From Ephemerocybe angulata (lineage: Eukaryota > Basidiomycota > Agaricomycetes > Agaricales > Psathyrellaceae): a DNA stretch of 25,784 nucleotides. A model generated the notes under the pieces. The model was not told the origin of the DNA. It ran no database searches and saw only the letters and a program-made list of their open reading frames with translations. The number at the start of each line of letters is the position of its first letter. Position 1 is the first letter of the stretch. Positions 9,574 through 18,772 of the stretch are shown here, in pieces. The stretch spans positions 1 to 25,784 of the forward strand of contig JAACJK010000086.1 of NCBI GenBank assembly GCA_013368325.1, given 5' to 3'. A program made the translations under genes and the position numbers.

Positions 9574-10057
9574 TAATGACACAGGCACAGGGTCCATCAA
9601 TGTAGATCATGACATCATAGGTACAGGTACCATCAATGTCATTAGGCTGATGCCATCAGCAGTGGACTAGACCAATTTATCAAATAACAGCAGTGGACTA
9701 GTCCAATTCATCAAATGACAGCAGTGGACTAGTCCAAAATATAATGGACTTGTCCAATCTATGCAAAAGAGGTTAGTGGACTAGTCCACAATCATGATTG
9801 GAAAAGTCCAATGCTGGTCAAGTCCATACTAGATCAAATGGAAAAAGTCCAGCTGATTGGACAAAATTCCAACCCTGGAAAAAAATCCATTAACAAAGAC
9901 CCCAGACACCTGGACAAACGGACACACCAATGGACCAAAACCAGCCCAGTGGAAAAAATCCAGCCTTGGACAGAACCACCAGGGACCCCCTTCTTAGGTG
10001 GGTGGACTGTCTGGTCTTGGGTACCTAAGGAGGTCCCCGGTCCGGGTGACTGAGGTG
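9335..10057 (-). repeat. Right terminal inverted arm
   Basis: Reverse complement of the left arm with few substitutions; it lacks a stretch of about 20 bp (one GACAATAATGGACTAGTCCA unit) present on the left. An 80-codon open frame in each arm (7417-7659 minus, 9811-10053 plus) differs at one residue, which illustrates how little the arms have diverged. Confidence 0.85.
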
Positions 10058-10064
10058 CAGTCTG
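10058..10064. repeat. Right copy of the putative 7-bp target-site duplication
   Basis: CAGTCTG directly abuts the right end of the inverted arm and matches 7406-7412. Confidence 0.65.
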
Positions 10065-10238
10065 CATTGGGCTGACCTGATCGTTTGGATGATACAATTC
10101 AAGATGACGAGGTCAATTCCATGTTCAGACGCACTATTACTTGAACAATGTACATAATATAAGTAATAATGATACAAACCGGAGAACCGTAGGCCACTGA
10201 GCAACTGGAAACAAGAAGGGCTGTCATTCTACCTCCAC

Positions 10239-13030
10239 TCATAGTCCCTTGAAAGAAGCAATCAATGTGCATTTTGAAGTTTCTAGTAGCGACGCGAAGT
10301 AACGCTTCACAGCTTCGAGATCAAACGATCGCCAGAGGCGAAAGAGCTCGAAGGTTCGAAGTTTTGGCAGAATGGGGCCCTGATTGGAGGCGCTACCGAC
10401 GAGAGGGAAAAGTTCGGCGGGATCGAAGTCCACGTCGTCCAAAGACAGATGTGAAATGGAAGGGAGAGCTGAAAGAAGCACACGCAACTGGAAGGTAGGA
10501 GTGTCGAGGTTACGGATCTTGAGCGTTCCGATGGATTCGGTGACCTTGCTTTGGCGAAGAAACCGAAGGACATTTACTGGGGCCAATGGACCGTATGACA
10601 CATGCCATACATCGACTTGGAGATCGAGTTCTTCCAGGAAGGGCGCTCGGATGTAAACGAGAAAATCGCCGTCGGATTGTTTCAAGGTCATCCTCTTAAG
10701 CCTAGGAAGCAGGATGGGATGTCCCTGTGTTGTAGCGCGCTCGACTTCGGTCGCGGGAATCTGGGAGTGAGCAAGGTCGATGGTGAGGTCCTTCAAGTTA
10801 TGGCACTCGCTGAGGAGCTGCAATAATTGAGGACCTTCCCAATCCCACTTGATGGACAGCTCCGTAAGGTGGCGCGAAGTGTTGAGTGGGATCCGGAATG
10901 CGCCGTTCGCCGCCGTTGCGTCGCTCGGAAAGGCACAGCGTGACGGTAACTGGAGGTCTAAGGCCGTCAGAGGAGGTAGAAAACGGAAAGCGAACTCAGC
11001 GGAACTCTGAAATTCATCCCATTGGTTGGGATATGGGTTATCGAGGTCGATAGTCAGCGATCGAATACCATCCCACGAGCGACCTTGGGTCGGCACCGGG
11101 TCGTACAACTTCATCAAGGTCGCCCATGCTCGGAGGGACTTCAGACTGCTGACGACTAAATCGAGGGTGTGGAGGGAGGGGCCTTCCGTCAAAAGTCTCA
11201 AGACGTAATTCGGTAGTTCCTGCAGGTGATTTTCATCGAAACATGCACCCAGTCCGGATGAAAGGTCCAATCCCTTTTTCATACCGCCCGAGCGCCCGAG
11301 CCAGGCTACGACTCTCTCAAATGTATCAGCGTCTTCTTTACCACCGTTCATAGCGCGTATGCAGTGGCACGGCAGCACCACGATTGAAATGGCAGACCAG
11401 AGCTCCTTGCTGCAGAGTGCCGCTGTGCGCCATGCCTGACAGACCAAGGTTAGGTCGATCAATTCGCGCCTGGCATCGTAATCCTTAAAGCCATGGGAAA
11501 CGACGAGGGATATGATTTCGCCAGTGATCTCGATTGGTAGTCGCCAGCCTGAGAGAGATGGTGCAGCCGCAGGATTCGAAACGGCCGCCGAGATGTACCT
11601 TGTTATCGCTTGGCCGGTGTTCGAAGAGTCTCCTATCGTCAAACGGATGCTTTTCAATCGCGTCGAGATGTCTATTCCATCAGCCAAAGCGCTCGAAGTC
11701 GACACCGCATTGAGCAGAAGCCTAAGAAGGCGCAGATCCATTTTCTTACTCTAAAGATTGTTGGCATCATTCTATGGACCGTGGTTGTAGCGCTCACCTC
11801 TACGGGTTTCCCTTTCTCAACTAGTGTCTTCGTCACAACGTCGATAAGGCTGCTAGTCTCTTCGTGAAATAGGACCACTCTATCTTTCCCCATAACGAGG
11901 ATGTCTTGCATCAGGTACTTCAAAAGGTCATGAGTGCCTAGGGGTTCATCTTCAAAGTATTAGTGAATCGACCTTTTGCACGTCGAATAGGTCGAATCCC
12001 TCACCGACGTCCCTCAATACTTCGCTGATTCGCCTTCCAAAGGACCTGGTTCTTGGGATCCGGTTTTCTAACGCATAGATGAAAAATTGGACCAAAAGTT
12101 CGATTTCGGCCCCTCGCTCTCTTGCAAAGAAACCCATGGCTCCCTAATAAATGGTCAGCGACGCCAGCGAAGATCAAAGGGATTTGACCAACAAGCAGCC
12201 TAATAAGAGCGTTTCCAAGCGTTCCTTTTTCAACACTGTGTGCTGTCTCGATGAGGTCGACCAGCTCGCAAAGGGGGAAGCGCAGTGTCACGACTACAAC
12301 TGCGAGTGAGTCACAGGCGGTAAGCACTTTAAACAACTCACAGTGTTCGCAACCTAAGACGCCATTGCAGTATAACAAGCTGAGAAGCTCGGCGGAAAGG
12401 TGTCGGTTTTCGAGGCTCACATCTAGCGCGTCGTGAGCGGCTTGCAAAGCAGGATCGTTCACGATACACACCCTCGCATTTGATAAACCCATTGCCGACG
12501 ATGTGATCAAGGAGGGAATCGACCAAATCTGTTGAGCGCCTCGGTTCCAGAGTGCCTTTGTAATAACGGAAAATGTATCGGGAAAACTGCAGGGCGGCGA
12601 GCAAAGAGGCGCTGTTCTCGGGCTAGACGTATGCAGGTCTGGATGAGCGTGACACTCATACTGACATCGACCAACGCGCTTACCGTTTCGATTTCGTCGA
12701 CTAAGGTGTTTACGACTGTGCCAACGTTGTGTCGGAGCAATTTAGAGTCTTTGAGAAGGCGACATGCTTTATTAACTCCTTCTCTATCCTTCATACTCAA
12801 ACCTTGAGAAGGTTCAGTGACAGACCCCAGCGAAAAGGTTAAGAAATTCCTAGCACCTATCCCAGCTGCGCAAGATGCCATGAATTTTTTGAAAATGGCT
12901 CTTGCCTCAGCCGTCTGCTCGTCATGACTGCCTAGAATGACCTCTAGCTCTGAGCGCAACGAAACATTGAATGTGAGATATCCTGGAGTGTATTACGCTA
13001 GGCGGACCCACCATTGTGAGGGTTTTGCAT
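10239..13030 (-). CDS. F-box-like protein with long helical N-terminal half and LRR-like C-terminal half, 814 aa, 8 exons
   Basis: Exons on the minus strand: 13030-13012, 12949-12666, 12622-12472, 12422-12342, 12299-12193, 12143-12005, 11949-11798, 11750-10239. Together 2,445 nt, open throughout, with GT...AG ends at every intron (42-62 nt); donors include GTGAGT, GTGAGG, GTGTGT and GTCAGT. The start is ATG 13030 (MQNPHN|ELEVIL), about 105 bp below a TATA box. Residues 1-370 are helix-rich, with ARM/HEAT-like spacing of LL and VV pairs and no recognised family. At about 378-430 lies an F-box-like segment, WRLPIEITGEIISLV ... LTLVCQAWRTAAL ... LWSAI. Residues 430-814 contain recurrent L-x-x-L-x-L units (LHTLDLVVSSL, IRSLTIDL, LTALDLQL, LTELSIKW, LKDLTIDL, LEELDLQV), typical of fungal F-box/LRR proteins, which usually bind Skp1 and recruit substrates for SCF ubiquitin ligases. 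An independent gene starting at ATG 11741 is possible, but the in-frame splice into it argues for one gene. Confidence 0.75.
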
Positions 13031-13131
13031 TCTCCCTGGGACCTGGAAAGAGATATTAACACGCTCTGTTGAGTTGTTCGACGGAACTTGGGACTCTTGA
13101 AGCTACAAGTTTTTCCAAAGGCTTTCGCGAT

Positions 13132-13141
13132 CTTATATATA
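13132..13141 (-). promoter_or_regulatory. TATA box of the F-box gene
   Basis: On the minus strand the sequence reads TATATATAAGA, a strong TATA element about 100-110 bp upstream of the proposed ATG at 13030. It supports that start rather than one further inside the gene. Confidence 0.55.
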
Positions 13142-14027
13142 CGAGCCCGAACCTGAATGATTAGATGAGGATGATCAATGAACCGGGTATGTGATCGGGA
13201 TCACACACATTCGAGCTCCTTCGATGTTGGTTAAAATGTTCACAGGCCCAGTGAGAAGACCGTCTGCGCGGAGAGCCCGAGAACGGCTGAAGTAAATGTG
13301 ACAGTCTGCCCTCACAGGCCCATGTCGGACCTGGGACAATATATAGCCTTTTCTCCATCTCTTCTCCCAAATCTATACTTGCTATTTCGAAGTTCTTACA
13401 TGTATCTACTAATAAATGTCATTTTCTAAGATCTAGAACTTCTATTCGGCGGAGAGAGGTATGTTGGCGAGCGCCGACTCTGCTCGAGAACCGACGTAAC
13501 ATACGTCATCGGCGATCGCGCTTCGCAACAACTTCGCAAGTCGCGCTCTTTGATGCTGTCACTTCTCTCCCAAATCTTTCCCTCTCCCGTCATTTCAATC
13601 CCATCCTGCCGCAGTTGAATTCGCTCCTCCTCCTCCTCAAATTATCCTTCTCGCTATGGCCGCTGGTGTACATCACTGAGTTATGTCGATTCAGCCTTAT
13701 CCCAGCCTTATCCGAGTCACCATTCCTGCTGTCAGTATACATCTTTATTTACTCGACGTGCAGTGTTGCTTCGTTCGACGCGCAGGCTCTGACGAAAGTC
13801 GCTATCAAATCGGGGAGGATTTGGAGCAACACTATGAACCACGGAACCGGACCAGCGGAGAGCGAACCCGGAGCTGCGGGCCGTCGATGTCGTTCGCCCG
13901 GTTGAATTCGGCGCTTAATTCACAACCACCACCTCAAACACATACTCGACGCCGCCAGCACTGGGAAACAAACTGCGCAAGCCTCGGGGTCAAGGTTGCA
14001 GGATGTTTGGCGACTCGCTGTGCTTGG
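13142..14027. other. Intergenic region with weak plus-strand frames
   Basis: No convincing gene. A plus-strand frame at 13615-13905 starts with a hydrophobic stretch (MNSLLLLLKLSFSL), and a possible splice of ATG 13655 to about 13735 would read MAAVYIFIYS, faintly like the start of WrbA-type flavodoxins. Nothing further supports it. Another frame at 13683-14147 is Arg/Pro-rich without family signal. A second TATA-like word (ATATATAG) lies near 13340. Confidence 0.25.
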
Positions 14028-14410
14028 TTGAACGACAGCTGGTCCAAAGCCCCCTTCTCGAGATTGTGTGTGATGACGAGGCTGAATGTGCCCTTAAGCC
14101 AATCGACGCCGCCCTCGGCGCCCGAAACCTCCTTCACGATCGCGTGACCCTTCACGCCGTCGTTGAGTTCGAGGAGGAGGCGCACAGCCTCCCCCGCTTG
14201 CCCGCCCTGTCTTGGTCAACCAGTTGTTTCCTGCGCCGCTGGGAGAGGCGATCCTGCGATCGAGGACGGTGAATTGGCCGATGCTAGGGAGGGCGAGATT
14301 CTTGAAGACGGTGGTGGATGTCCGAGAGGCGATCCTGCGATCGAGGATGGTGAACTGGCCGATGCTGGGGAGGGCGAGATTCTTGAAGACGGTGGTGGAT
14401 GTCCAGGAAG
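14028..14410 (-). pseudogene. ULA1: Fragment of ULA1/NAE1, the NEDD8-activating enzyme E1 regulatory subunit, with internal duplication and frameshift
   Basis: The minus strand encodes two copies of STTVFKNLALPSIGQFT(I/V)LD followed by RRIAS, then GAGNNWLTKTGRA and, in another frame, EAVRLLLELNDGVKG, DWLKGTFSLVITHNLEKG and LDQLS. The order and wording match the N-terminal Rossmann-type region of ULA1/NAE1/AXR1 (the family has ILKNLVLPGIG.FTI.D ... AGNNFF ... ELN..V.G ... F..V). That protein pairs with UBA3 to activate NEDD8. Only about 110 of some 520 residues are present. The 27-residue block is duplicated, the frame breaks in a C5 run at about 14188-14200, the sequence after LDQLS no longer resembles the family, and no N-terminal exon is visible. 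A dead partial copy is the simplest reading; the working gene should be elsewhere. Confidence 0.75.
14243..14404 (-). repeat. Two-copy 81-bp tandem repeat inside the ULA1 fragment
   Basis: Copies 14243-14323 and 14324-14404 differ at a handful of positions. The period of 81 bp is 27 codons, so the duplication preserves frame. It doubles a beta-alpha-beta segment of the nucleotide-binding-like fold. Confidence 0.85.
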
Positions 14411-14602
14411 AGCTGTGTGAGGCCCTGCGCAGTGTGCGAAGAGCAGGGAGAACCTATGTTCGTTCGCTGCGCGAGGGACAGTAGTTTACCTTACGGTCGG
14501 AACAGCGAGTTCAGTTTACGCGTTGCATGGGCGTTCAAACGTTCAACTATCATTTTCAGGTCCATCTTTGTAAATACAATTCGAATCACTCATCTACATC
14601 TC

Positions 14603-14942
14603 CTAGCACGGGCACTTCGCGTACAGGGCCAGGAGAAGAGCCAGGATGATCGCCAACAAGACCACCACAGCCGCTTCAAAGACGTGACGACCCTGCGTGC
14701 ATGCGAAGAAGGCGTTGTTCGCCTGAATTACTGCACGCAGAAATATGAGAAAAGACTCAGGATTTCCGAAAGCACGTACTCACTCCTCAAGTTTTCAATG
14801 CGAAAATCGTGTGCTCCTTCCCAAAACCGGCCGCCGCCATTGTCCTCACTATCATATCACGGTATCAATAGAGGCGCATAAGGAGAAAGGTGATGTCCTA
14901 CCTGGGGAGGGAAGTTTCAGAAGGAGAGCTTGGGGTTGACAT
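14603..14942 (-). CDS. Small single-pass membrane protein, 77 aa, three exons
   Basis: Exons 14942-14902, 14848-14784 and 14730-14603 join to 234 nt with no internal stop. Introns of 53 nt each have GTAGGA and GTGAGT donors and TAG and CAG acceptors. The protein starts MSTPSSPSETSLPSEDN, continues with a short polar region (GRFWEGAHDFRIENLRIIQ), then a 20-residue hydrophobic helix (EAAVVVLLAIILALLLALY), and ends with AKCPC. The helix ends only five residues from the C-terminus, so a tail-anchored topology is likely and the terminal Cys pair could be lipid-modified (inference). An in-frame ATG at 14987 would add 15 residues (MATLLQQPPPHHHYT). I do not recognise a family. Confidence 0.6.
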
Positions 14943-14987
14943 TGTATAATGGTGGTGTGGTGGTGGTTGCTGAAGAAGAGTTGCCAT

Positions 14988-15809
14988 CGATGACCTGGCA
15001 TCGTTTGGTTTGAAAGCATTGCGTGTACCTGCGTGTACCTGTTTGTTACACAGGTTGAATAAAAGGTTGATTCCCAAGTCATCCACTCCCGACTGGTGGT
15101 TCTTGTTAAAGGCATTCAGTAAGGCATTTATCTCTTCTGGTGATTTAGTTCAAGGGCAAAGGAATCAGCAAGACATCCACCCCAGCTGATGGTTGTAGTT
15201 CAAGGAACCGTGCGCCGCCTTCAACGCTCCCGCGCCCCGCACCAAGAGAGAAACGGAGAGAACCGCGCCAGTATTGGCTGAATAAGGTCCAAGAAGCGGA
15301 GCAGTACCATCGCAAGAGAAACGGCTGTGGGGTGGGGCGGACAATGGGGAACGAAACGACGAAGATCCCTTCAGGAGGGCCCGATCTCGCAAATCGTGGA
15401 CCTTGTGTCCACAGAGACAATGCGGATGCAACAAGAGAGTGCGAGAGGATCATATAGTCGGTAAGCTATCGTCTTTCGAGGGCGAACAAGTCACTCCGAT
15501 GAATTGTAAGTGAAGCAACTTCAAAACGGGTATCGACGCACCTCAAAAAGTCCAGATAGGACGTCAACCCCCGCGAGTAGTCCTTGATCTGCTTAAACGA
15601 CGGGTACTCCTACAACAACCGTGCTGATCCTGATGCTACCCCTGACAGTTTAAACAAAATTTCGTGCATACGGCCGGTCTCTTCATTCGACCGGACGTCA
15701 CGCACCTTAACGAACAGCGATGGCCCTCCTCAGATGAACGGGGACTGGTATGGTACTGGCGATTCTTGTCGAAAAAAGATCGGGGATACAAAGAAGCGTG
15801 TGTCACGAA
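14988..15809. other. Intergenic region, no gene seen
   Basis: Upstream flank of the small membrane protein and downstream flank of gene A. It contains a short direct repeat (GCGTGTACCT twice, near 15022-15040) and a duplicated phrase AGTTCAAGG (about 15148 and 15197). The open frames present lack motifs. Confidence 0.3.
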
Positions 15810-16983
15810 TCAAGGGAACGAGCACATCCACCACGCACTAACCGTCTGGCCTGTTCTCTTGTTGACGGGCGCGTAATATTCGACCCACACCCCTCCTGGT
15901 CTGAAGGTGCTCATGTACCACTTATCACCTGCCACCTGAACTGCACCAGAGAGAATCCCTCGCTTGTTCCCTGTGCCAGCAGAGCGTCCAAGCTGCCAAG
16001 CAATGATGGGGCCTGCTTGTGCGTCTGTCTCTTCGAAAGACAAAACCGTAGCCCACTTATCATCTGTCCTTCTCGACGCCCACTGGCAGGCATCTCCAAC
16101 GGGTCCTGGGCAGCCTGTCGTGTGGACAGAGTGGATGCTCAAGCAATGGGCTCGAATGTCGAACCCCATGTCGACCCATTTATCGACTTGACCAGGTTTG
16201 TGGAGGAGGGCGAAGTCGACGTGAAGGTTAACTAGACCTGTAAAACCACGGGAAAAATTGTGAGTGATTGGCTAGAGTCTCGAATGACGGGTGCTACTAA
16301 CCGGCGCAGCGTTCGGTGAGCGTTGGATAAAAGCAGGCTACGTCTTTCCCGCTCACATAGTTCATCAGAAGCGTTGAATGAAAAAAAAAGAGCGGGACCA
16401 GGGGAGAATCTGCGATAGATTCGCAGAGAGTGATCCTCTTGCCAGACGCGTTGTGCCGGAAGAGGTATATTTTACGGACGCCACGATTGACGTTGAGCTT
16501 GGTGAAAGGGGTTCTTTCGGCCCCAACTTTCTTCGCGGGAAGCGGCACCCTCTGAATGTTGGGAATAGCCTGCAGTTGACGCACTGCGGCTGACGCGAAC
16601 CCTTTCGGGCAATAAAAATTGAGGTCAGTAGGGATGCAACTACCGGGCGTCACAACCTGAAGGGCTGTCGAGCCGGAGAGGATGGTGCCAGTCTCTGCCA
16701 TCATGCGTAGGCACGGATCAGGGTCCTCCAAAAAGCGCTTCAGCGCATGGACCACTCTCTGCCGAAGATGCTTCTTGATCACCGCCTTCATGTCAGGAAG
16801 CTTAGATAGCGTGTTGAGGCTGGATAGAGGAAGCCATTGGAGAACTTCGTCCTGGATGTCGGCGGGTAGAGGGTCGTGTAGACGATCTGAGGATCAGAGT
16901 CGACGGCGAAGCGTAACGAAAAGTCTCAGCTGCCGACGACGTCTAGTTGCACAACATAGCCACTCACCGTAAAGGAAAAACAT
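15810..16983 (-). CDS. Gene A: F-box-like / nucleotidyltransferase-like / Cys-His protein, 342 aa, three exons
   Basis: Exons 16983-16968 (16 nt), 16886-16302 and 16237-15810; introns of 81 and 64 nt, both phase 1, at the same positions as in genes B, C and D. Starts MFFLYDRLHDPLPADIQDEV. Residues about 10-35 form an F-box-like LPADIQDEVLQWLPLSSLN segment. The core has TGTILSGSTALQVVTPGSC followed by PTDLNFYCP, the GS...D-x-N arrangement of a nucleotidyltransferase-like fold, and later FFFHSTLLMNYVSG. The last exon carries C-LSI-H-SV-H-x11-C (from AHCLSIHSVH to ACQWASRRTDDKW) and ends YYAPVNKRTG...CSFP. Closest in exon sizes and C-terminal wording (MSTFRPGGVWVEYY) to gene C. Intact reading frame. 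Function unknown; the second Asp of the usual D-x-D catalytic pair is Asn, so enzymatic activity is doubtful. Confidence 0.75.
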
Positions 16984-17262
16984 TGGTCGAAGCTAAGAAA
17001 GCAGGTAGTGCAACGAGCTGGGTGTAGGACGGAGCAGAAGGTCGAAGCCAGAGGGTCTGGGAATCGCAACGACCATCCGTGGGCTCGCAATCATAAGCAT
17101 GTCTATACGAACACGACGGACGGAATACAGGCATGAACGGAAGCGACGAACACGTATACTAGTTTCTGCGCGCCCGGTTGTTATGTTGGGTAGGCCAAGT
17201 GCTGGTGAAAGAAGAGAAGTCAGCCGAGCAGGGGCGAAGGACGGAGAGCATACGCGAACCTT

Positions 17263-18417
17263 TTACTGGGGGAAGGATCGCTTCCATGTAGCCCCATCAA
17301 TCACGCCGGTCTTGGTGTCGAACGGTGCATAGTATCTGACCCACTCTACCGCAGTCTTGTACAGACACATCTTGAACCACTCTTCGTGGATCAGATGCAC
17401 ACTGGTCTTGTGGTGCATGACCTCCGTTCTCCCTCGAAACAGATGCGCCAGACGCCAGGCCAGGACGGGGCCCAATTTCCCCCAGCCGCGGATCGAAATG
17501 GCATCCTCGACACCCATTCGTCGTTGGTTTGCCTGTATGCCCACTGGCACATCCCTCGTCGCGCCGAAGGAGACAGGCTCGGGTGGTCATCATGCCAGTC
17601 GCGACAATCGTCACATATCTTTATACCAAGTGCCCTCCATCGGTCCAGAACGTTGGGTTTGTGGATCTCGTCGAAGGTCTCGGAGCAGTTGAGAAGTCCT
17701 GTGAGTATTCTCGTGTTAGTAGCCGCCGGTATGTACGAACGATGAGGGCTTACCGATACACCGACCCATGAGTTCGGGGTACATAGACACAGCATCGGAT
17801 CCAGACACATAGTTCATCAGAGGGAGGTATGGAAGAACAGGATCGGGGCCACCGGAGACGTTGAAATGGATTCGGACAGAGTGATAACCTGCGAAGAGGT
17901 GACGTTGACAAATCGGTAGATACGCTTGACCCCGTTGTTGACTTCGAACCTGCTGAAGGGGGTCCGTTCGGTCAGGAGGGCCTTGAGGGCGTGAGGGGGT
18001 TCTATGAAGCCCTTGGAACCTAGAATCAGCTTGATGGCTCCTCGGGCGGCCCCTGACGGGCAGTACAGGTTCAAGTCGCGAGGCTCACACGAACCAGGAG
18101 ACACTATCATTAGCGCGGCCGAGCCGGATATGATCGTACCCGTGGCCGACATCATGTTTAGCGTCTCCTCGCTGTCCAGACCAAACGACACCAAGAGCCG
18201 AACAACGCGGCCCTTTAAGTGGCTTTCCATGCTCTCCTTCAGTCGGGGTATGGTGCGTAAAGCGTTCAGATCGCGGAGCGGCAGTAGACGAACGATGCGG
18301 TTTTGAAGCTCCACGGGAAGCGGGTAGTGGCTGCGATCGGCTGCGGGATATTCAGTTGAACGGACGGTGGCACAGAGGTAGGAGGTCCGGATGCTCACCT
18401 CTGAGAAACAACCACAT
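17263..18417 (-). CDS. Gene B: paralog of gene D with two one-base deletions
   Basis: Exons 18417-18399 (MWLFLR), 18340-17754 and 17698-17263; introns of 58 and 55 nt, phase 1, matching the paralogs. It carries the family landmarks YPLPVELQNRIVRLLPL, TGTIISGSAALMIVSPGSC, PRDLNLYCP, ILFFHTSL, ICDDCRDWHDDHPSLSP and RRGMCQWAYRQTNDEW. Exon 2 is 587 nt against 588 in gene D, with a shift at about 17816-17826 (a stop follows ILFFHTSL). Exon 3 is 436 nt against 437, with a shift at the C5 run near 17479-17483. Each is one missing base, so B is either a recent pseudogene or an intact gene with assembly errors. The rest of the sequence stays close to D. A TATA-like TTTATAAG lies about 60 bp upstream, and it sits 356 bp downstream of X1 in the same direction. 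Confidence 0.7.
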
Positions 18418-18472
18418 CAGGAAGAAGACAAAGGGTAAGTAGATGCGGAACGATACCAAAGAACGGCTGCAT

Positions 18473-18482
18473 CTTATAAACG
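18473..18482 (-). promoter_or_regulatory. TATA-like element of gene B
   Basis: The minus strand reads CGTTTATAAG about 60 bp upstream of the ATG at 18417. Spacing and strand are right for a core promoter; unverified. Confidence 0.4.
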
Positions 18483-18541
18483 TTGGATATATGGCAGACG
18501 ATGACGCATTGTTTGGTACATAAGTACTCTGTACATCGATA

Positions 18542-18607
18542 GAAGCGAAAGGTGAGGAGGTAGGAAGCGAAAGGTGAGGAGGTAGGAAGCGGAAGGTAAG
18601 TAGGTAG
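18542..18607 (+). repeat. Three-copy 22-bp minisatellite
   Basis: Units at 18542, 18564 and 18586 read GAAGCGAAAGGTGAGGAGGT plus AG, the third being slightly changed (GAAGCGGAAGGTAAGTAGGT). Nearby, 18714-18750 contains a GGTGCCAAGGTGGTGCCAAG-type repeat and 18761-18777 a TATCACC repeat. The stretch is the short intergenic space between X1 and B. Confidence 0.8.
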
Positions 18608-18772
18608 GTAAGGTCAGGATGTCAGGCGCAATACAGAGGTAGGTATGCTGTTTGATATACGTGTATATCCTTGCTACACACCATCACTAGTTTCAAGCTC
18701 CGATACATATCAACGGTGCCAAGGTGGTGCCAAGGCGGTGCTAAGGCGGCATTCACTATCACCTATCACCTA

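Larger units (their letters stand above)
7413..10057. mobile_element. 2.65-kb foldback-type DNA element with about 0.73-kb terminal inverted arms, non-autonomous
   Basis: The left end (CACCTCAGTCACCCGGACCG) and right end are reverse complements, and the match continues inward for over 700 bp on each side at high identity. The element is visibly AT-richer than the flanking DNA, and a 7-bp direct repeat flanks it. The unpaired middle (about 8151-9334) holds no long open frame and no transposase motif. The outer part of each arm is packed with GGAC/GTCC words and TGGACTAGTCCA palindromes; the inner part with TGATGTCATGA-like and GGTACC words. A 7-8 bp duplication would fit hAT-, P- or Kyakuja-Dileera-Zisupton-type transposases, but the superfamily cannot be assigned from this copy. 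It lies 181 bp downstream of the F-box gene stop codon. Confidence 0.85.

Noticed and set aside
11741..11741. ATG at 11741 as the start of a separate 500-aa F-box protein
   Set aside because: An in-frame acceptor lies just upstream (intron 11751-11797) and joins a long series of open exons; the TATA box near 13135 fits the longer gene. It is kept only as a fallback.
12950..13011. Alternative 29-nt first intron (12983-13011) for the F-box gene
   Set aside because: It is too short to splice; the 62-nt version with a CTCAC branch word and CAG acceptor also joins in frame and is preferred.
13299..13310. GTGACAGTCTGC, identical to the 12 bases at the left edge of the foldback element (7402-7413)
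   Set aside because: No arm sequence or second repeat lies nearby, so it is not evidence of another insertion; a 12-base match may be chance.
13615..13905. Plus-strand frame with hydrophobic start; a possible splice reads MAAVYIFIYS, faintly like WrbA flavodoxins
   Set aside because: The resemblance covers about ten residues, the flavin-binding motif does not follow, and the downstream sequence is not flavodoxin-like.
14399..14881. 160-codon plus-strand frame
   Set aside because: It is opposite the spliced small membrane protein and the ULA1 fragment and has no protein-like motif.
15750..16235. 161-codon plus-strand frame antisense to gene A, and similar frames opposite B, C and D
   Set aside because: They lie opposite conserved exons of a four-member family and have no motifs of their own.
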